Shown here: one piece after another, positions 6,603-10,155 of the stretch
Layout of the letters: each line of letters opens with the position of its first letter
Numbering within the stretch: the first letter of the stretch is position 1
Assembly: GCA_021787255.1 (NCBI GenBank)
Contig: JAJYMD010000390.1
Coordinates: 1 to 10,155 of the forward strand
Direction: 5' to 3'
DNA from: Actinomycetes bacterium
GTDB taxonomy: Bacteria; Actinomycetota; Acidimicrobiia; Acidimicrobiales; RAAP-2
DNA length: 10,155 nt
Made by a program: the position numbers and the translations under genes
The notes under the pieces: model-generated
The model's input: only the letters and a program-made list of their open reading frames with translations
What the model was told of the DNA's origin: nothing
Databases searched by the model: none

Positions 6603-8104
6603 CAGCGCACCTGTGCTGGGAGAGTGAATCGGACGTTCTCCGTCGTGGTCCTGCGTTCGGCGACCTCGGTGGGCCCGAGGGCCGACAGCGCCTGGATCAC
6701 GTCGGTGACGAGGGACTCGGGGGCGGACGCGCCGGCAGTGACCCCGACGGTCGCCGGACCGTCGAGCCACGAAAGACGGAGCTGGCCGGCGTCCTCCACC
6801 AGCTCCGCTCGGCAGCCCTCTCGCAGGGCCACCTCTACCAGTCTCGCCGTGTTCGACGAGTTGGCCGAGCCGACGACGAGCAGCAGGTCGCACTCGCGGG
6901 CGATCGCCCGCACGGCGTCCTGGCGGTTCTGCGTCGCGTAGCAGATGTCCTCGGTGCTCGGGCCGACGACGCCTGGGTACCTGCGGCGGAGGGCGTCGAC
7001 GACCTCGGCCGTCTGGTCCGTGGCGAGCGTGGTCTGCGTGAGGTAGGCGACCGGCGCGCCGGGTGCGAGCTCGAGGCGGCCGACCTCGTCGGCGGTGGCC
7101 ACGACGTGCACCCGGTCGGGTGCCTCGCCGCGGGTGCCGACGACCTCCTCGTGGTCGGCGTGGCCGACGAGGACGATGTCGTAGCCGCGCGCGGCGTAGC
7201 GGCGTGCCTCGTGGTGCACCTTCGCGACGAGCGGGCAGGTCGCGTCGATCACCCTGACACCGTCGCGCGCGGCCGCCTCGTCGCGGACGTCGGGCGAGAC
7301 CCCATGGGCGGCGAGCACCAGGGTCGCCCCGTCGGGCACCTCGTCGATCTCCTCGACGAACACGGCCCCCATCGCGGCGAGCCGTCCGACCACGTGGGTG
7401 TTGTGGACGATCTGGCGACGGACGTAGACCGGCGGGCCGTGGCGCTCCAGGGCGCGTTCGACGATCTCGATCGCGCGCTCGACGCCCGCGCAGAACGAGC
7501 GCGGCCACGCGAGCACCACGCGGCGCGCTCGGCACGCGCGCGCCCAACGCTCGATCGACTCGCGGACCCCTGCGAGCGACGCGGTGGCACGGCGGGAGCC
7601 GATCGCCGCCATCGCACCGGGTCCCGGGAGCTCCTCGACGGCGCGGACCACCGCGAGCGGGCGGTCCCCGGCGGCGAGCGTCGCCGCCCACGCCGAGTGG
7701 CGGTCGAGCACGAGCGCGCCGGTCGCGCCGAGCCCCCTGGCCAGCTCCGGGTCGAGCTCCCCGCTCGTGGTGAGGACCGGGCCCACGGAGACGACGTGGC
7801 CGTCGCGCCGCAGCTCGCCCGCGAGCAGGGGTGCAGAAGGGATCCGGCGCACGAGCCGTGGCCTCGCCTCGCCTGGCGACGCCCACAGCTCGCTCGCGAC
7901 GACGAGCTGGCCCGCCATGAGGTCGCCTCCGAGCTGCTCGGCGGTCCCAGCGACCGCCACCGCGGTGGACGGCAGCAACCTCGGCAGGAGCCGCTCGACG
8001 GCGCGGGCGACCGACGCGGCCCCCGTGCCGGTGACGACGGTGCCCGCGCCGAGGGAGCGGGCCTCTGCGCGCGTGGGCGCGAGCACGATCACCTCGTCAG
8101 CCAT
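6602..8104 (-). CDS. ispH: Fusion: HpnG-like nucleosidase domain + IspH (HMBPP reductase)
   Basis: This is a 500-residue, two-part protein. Residues about 195-500 are a complete IspH, which reduces HMBPP to IPP and DMAPP, the last MEP step. The three [4Fe-4S] ligands are present: Cys205 in PRSFCAGVERA, Cys290 in DATCPLV and Cys388 in EDICYATQNRQ. So are His234, GHADHEEV (His318, Glu320), TQTTL (356-360) and the NSSN motif (415-418). Residues 1 to about 190 resemble the PNP/MTAN fold of HpnG, the nucleosidase that removes adenine from adenosylhopane: APTRAEARSLG at 9-19 keeps the early Glu, followed by GTGAASVARAV and a GDLMAGQLVVASEL segment. The usual [VE/VD]ME[AS] ribose-binding motif is replaced by LDRHS (133-137), so activity is uncertain. 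Ordinary IspH is about 310 residues. The ATG at 8104 overlaps the shc stop by 8 bases and has GGAGG 8 bases upstream. The next gene is hpnH, the HpnG partner step, which supports the N-terminal assignment. Confidence 0.93.
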   Translation of the reverse strand: MADEVIVLAPTRAEARSLGAGTVVTGTGAASVARAVERLLPRLLPSTAVAVAGTAEQLGGDLMAGQLVVASELWASPGEARPRLVRRIPSAPLLAGELRRDGHVVSVGPVLTTSGELDPELARGLGATGALVLDRHSAWAATLAAGDRPLAVVRAVEELPGPGAMAAIGSRRATASLAGVRESIERWARACRARRVVLAWPRSFCAGVERAIEIVERALERHGPPVYVRRQIVHNTHVVGRLAAMGAVFVEEIDEVPDGATLVLAAHGVSPDVRDEAAARDGVRVIDATCPLVAKVHHEARRYAARGYDIVLVGHADHEEVVGTRGEAPDRVHVVATADEVGRLELAPGAPVAYLTQTTLATDQTAEVVDALRRRYPGVVGPSTEDICYATQNRQDAVRAIARECDLLLVVGSANSSNTARLVEVALREGCRAELVEDAGQLRLSWLDGPATVGVTAGASAPESLVTDVIQALSALGPTEVAERRTTTENVRFTLPAQVR

Positions 8105-10031
8105 GCGGTCCGCCTCCGTGCACGAAACGCCCGAGCGCGGCGACCGGGAAGACGAGCCGGTAGAGGTGGTAGTTGATGTAGAAGTCGCCGGGGAACCCGG
8201 TCCCGGTGAACCACGGCTCGTCCCAGGTGCCGTCGGCCTGCTGCGTGGCGACGAGGAACTCCACGGCCCGGCGAGCAGCTGCGCTCTTCGACTCGCCTGC
8301 GGCGAGCAACGCGAGGAGCGCCCACGCCGTCTGGGACGCGGTCGACGCCCCCCGCCCCGCCCACGCCGGGTCGTCGTAGGAACGGAGGTCCTCGCCCCAT
8401 CCCCCGTCCGCCTGTTGGCAGGAGAAGAGCCACTCGACGGCTCGGCGCACCGCCGGGTGCGTCACCGGCACTCCGGCCGCGACGAGGGCCGGCACCACCG
8501 CTCCGGTCCCGTACACGAAGTTGGCGCCCCATCGCCCGAACCAGGACCCGTTGGGCTCCTGGTTCGCCAGGAGCCAGGAGACCCCCCGGTGCATCGCGGC
8601 GCGGTCGGTGGGTCGACCGGCGGACCCGAGGGCGGCGAGCATCTCGACGACGTGGGCGGTTACGTCCGCGCTCGGCGGGTCGATCAGCTCCCCGAAGTCG
8701 CAGAAGGGCAGCTTGCGGCAGAGCGTGCGGGTGTTGTCGACGTCGAAGGCGGCCCAACCCCCGTCGCTGCACTGCATGCCCAGGACCCACCGGGTGGCGC
8801 GCGCGACCGAGCCACGGTCGTCCTCGTCGCAGTGCAGCAGCGAGAGCACCACTTCCGCGGTGTCGTCGACGTCGGGGTAGTGGTCGTTCGCGAACTCGAA
8901 CGCCCATCCGCCCGGCTCGAGGTGCGGGCGGCGCACCCTCCAGTCCCCTTCGACGGCGATCTCCTGGCCGACGAGCCAGCGCGCCGCGGCACGGAGCGCG
9001 GGGTGGTCGCGTCCGAGCTCGGCTTCCCCGAGCGCCACCACCGACAGGGCGGTGTCCCACACCGGCGACTGGCACGCCTCGAGCCGGCGCCCCTTCTCGT
9101 CTCGGATCGTGAACCCTTCGAGCCCTGCGAGCGCCGAGCGGAGCACCGGGTGTGTCAGCGCATAGCCGCGCAGGTGGAGCGCGATGATCGAGTAGACCCA
9201 GGGCGGCTGGATGCCCCCCCAGCCGCCGTCGGCCTCCTGGCGCTCGACGATCCAGCGCTCCGCTTCGCGCAGCGCCGCCTCGCGCAGCACGCGGACCGGG
9301 TGTCGCGCGTAGCGCCGTGCGACCCTGTCCGCACGCTCGAGCACGCCCTCCCAGGAGAGCAGCGGGGAAGGCGGGGGAGGCGCGAGGCCGCTGCGCAGTT
9401 CGTCGACGTCCACGCCGAGGTCGCGGACCGGCCGGTACGTGGAGACGATCGTGAGCGCCACGACCGTCTGGCGCGCCCAGCAACCGAAGTCGTAGATGTT
9501 GAGCGGGACCCATGGCGGCAGGAGCACGAGCTCGGGCGGGAGGACCGGGAGGTCGTCCCAGGACCACTTTCCGAAGAGCGCGAGCCACATCTTCGTGAAC
9601 ACACGCGTCCGCTCGATCCCGCCGTGGTCACGGACGAACCCCGATGCGGCGGCCATGTGCGGCGCGTCCGGCGGGTCGCCTGCGAGCCGGAGCGCCACGT
9701 AGGCCTCGACGGTCGTCGACAGCTCCCCGGGCCCGCCGTGGTAGTTGGCCCACGTGCCGTCCTCGCGCTGGTTGGCTCGGATCCAGCGGGCCGACGCCGC
9801 GGTGTCCTCGTTCGTGCGGATCCCGAGGAACTGGCGAAGGAGCAGGTCCTCGGCGTCCATCGTGACGTTCGTCTCGAGCTCTCCCTTCCACCACCCTTCG
9901 TCGTGCTGGAGAGCGAGCAGCGCCTGGGTCGCCTTCTTCAGGGCGCTGGCCGCGTCCGAGGCGGGCGGGGCGGCCGCGGCGGCCTCCACCGTCCCTCCGT
10001 CGCCGAGCGCTCTCCGACGGGTCGTCGTCAT
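8097..10031 (-). CDS. shc: Squalene-hopene cyclase
   Basis: SHC (HpnF) cyclises squalene to hopene/hopanol as a monotopic enzyme on the cytoplasmic membrane. It has 644 residues, within the usual 620-680. Seven QxxxGxW (QW) repeats are visible at 42-48, 88-94, 265-271, 420-426, 491-497, 539-545 and 597-603. The acid motif is DVDD at 387-390, with Asp389 matching the proton donor Asp376 of the Alicyclobacillus enzyme. Its partner His is at 460 in DFGELIDPPSADVTAHVVE. The active-site C-terminal motif GTGFPGDFYINYHLYR at 610-625 is intact. A proline-rich loop lies at 216-222. The DVDD motif and DPPSADVTAH context argue for a squalene cyclase rather than a diterpene cyclase. The ATG at 10031 overlaps the upstream stop as ATGA with GAGGGA just before it, so translation is probably coupled to the prenyl synthase gene. 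Confidence 0.98.
   Translation of the reverse strand: MTTTRRRALGDGGTVEAAAAAPPASDAASALKKATQALLALQHDEGWWKGELETNVTMDAEDLLLRQFLGIRTNEDTAASARWIRANQREDGTWANYHGGPGELSTTVEAYVALRLAGDPPDAPHMAAASGFVRDHGGIERTRVFTKMWLALFGKWSWDDLPVLPPELVLLPPWVPLNIYDFGCWARQTVVALTIVSTYRPVRDLGVDVDELRSGLAPPPPSPLLSWEGVLERADRVARRYARHPVRVLREAALREAERWIVERQEADGGWGGIQPPWVYSIIALHLRGYALTHPVLRSALAGLEGFTIRDEKGRRLEACQSPVWDTALSVVALGEAELGRDHPALRAAARWLVGQEIAVEGDWRVRRPHLEPGGWAFEFANDHYPDVDDTAEVVLSLLHCDEDDRGSVARATRWVLGMQCSDGGWAAFDVDNTRTLCRKLPFCDFGELIDPPSADVTAHVVEMLAALGSAGRPTDRAAMHRGVSWLLANQEPNGSWFGRWGANFVYGTGAVVPALVAAGVPVTHPAVRRAVEWLFSCQQADGGWGEDLRSYDDPAWAGRGASTASQTAWALLALLAAGESKSAAARRAVEFLVATQQADGTWDEPWFTGTGFPGDFYINYHLYRLVFPVAALGRFVHGGGPHG
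8113..8117 (-). promoter_or_regulatory. Ribosome binding site for the hpnG-like/ispH fusion
   Basis: GGAGG on the minus strand, 8 bases before the ATG at 8104 and inside the end of shc. It fixes the start at 8104 and hence shows that the nucleosidase-like domain is translated as part of the protein. Confidence 0.65.
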
Positions 10032-10153
10032 CGGTCCCTCGCGGTCACGTACCTCGCGATCTCCACCAGCTCCTCCTTCGGCTTCGCTTCGAGGTGCACC
10101 CGCTCGAGCGCCTCGAGCGCCTCATGCAGGTGCTCGTCGGCGATCGCCGCGAC
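10028..10153 (-). CDS. Polyprenyl diphosphate synthase, C-terminal fragment
   Basis: Only the last 41 residues are in the window; the gene enters from the right edge. The end sequence, HEALEALERVHLEAKPKEEL then VEIARYVTARDR and a stop, is the amphipathic C-terminal helix pair with the closing L..[IL]A.YV..R.R pattern typical of trans-polyprenyl (FPP/GGPP-type) synthases, which condense IPP with allylic diphosphates. Such a gene sits next to shc in the Streptomyces hopanoid cluster, which supports the call. The catalytic DDxxD motifs would lie outside the window, so chain length cannot be judged. Its stop overlaps the shc start as ATGA. Confidence 0.7.
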   Translation of the reverse strand, partial: VAAIADEHLHEALEALERVHLEAKPKEELVEIARYVTARDR

Positions 10154-10155
10154 CG

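Noticed and set aside
8089..9588. Minus-strand 499-codon frame inside shc in another phase
   Set aside because: It is Arg/Ala/Gly/Pro-rich shadow sequence; the shc frame carries all QW repeats and the DVDD motif.

Overview
The window is GC-rich and every gene I can support lies on the minus strand, so transcription runs from the right edge to the left. Codon use is strongly GC-biased at third positions. The gene set (hopanoid genes beside MEP-pathway genes, a HutC-type GntR regulator, a DUF1634/TauE pair) and a likely leaderless transcript all fit a high-GC actinobacterium. A deep lineage such as Acidimicrobiia is possible, but the sequence alone does not fix the taxon. There are no RNA genes, insertion sequences, CRISPR arrays or plus-strand genes, and no gene-free stretch longer than about 55 bases.

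Right-hand block (about 10155 to 3149): a tightly packed hopanoid/isoprenoid operon. In transcription order it holds the C-terminal end of a polyprenyl diphosphate synthase, squalene-hopene cyclase (shc/hpnF), a fused protein with an HpnG-like nucleosidase domain followed by a complete IspH, the radical-SAM adenosylhopane synthase HpnH, the first MEP enzyme DXS, and an Ogt-type O6-alkylguanine-DNA methyltransferase. Junctions overlap by 4, 8 and 1 bases, then have a gap of about 5 bases, then overlap by 4 bases, so translational coupling is likely throughout. Together the genes would supply C5 units (DXS, IspH), extend them (prenyl synthase), cyclise squalene to hopene (SHC) and start the C35 side chain (HpnH, then the nucleosidase). 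Squalene-forming enzymes and the middle of the MEP pathway must lie elsewhere.

Left-hand block (3153 to 1): a second unit, preceded by a consensus TATAAT placed exactly where a leaderless promoter should be. It encodes a TauE/SafE-family anion exporter, a DUF1634 membrane protein, a GntR/HutC regulator with a UTRA ligand domain, and the ATPase subunit of an ABC exporter that runs off the left edge. A short inverted repeat over the -35 region is a candidate operator for the GntR protein.

Most notable points: the HpnG-like/IspH fusion, whose nucleosidase half has lost the usual acidic catalytic motif; a DXS missing about 40 residues of the usual internal loop and carrying a 14-residue tandem repeat at its N-terminus; and the leaderless promoter with its overlapping inverted repeat.
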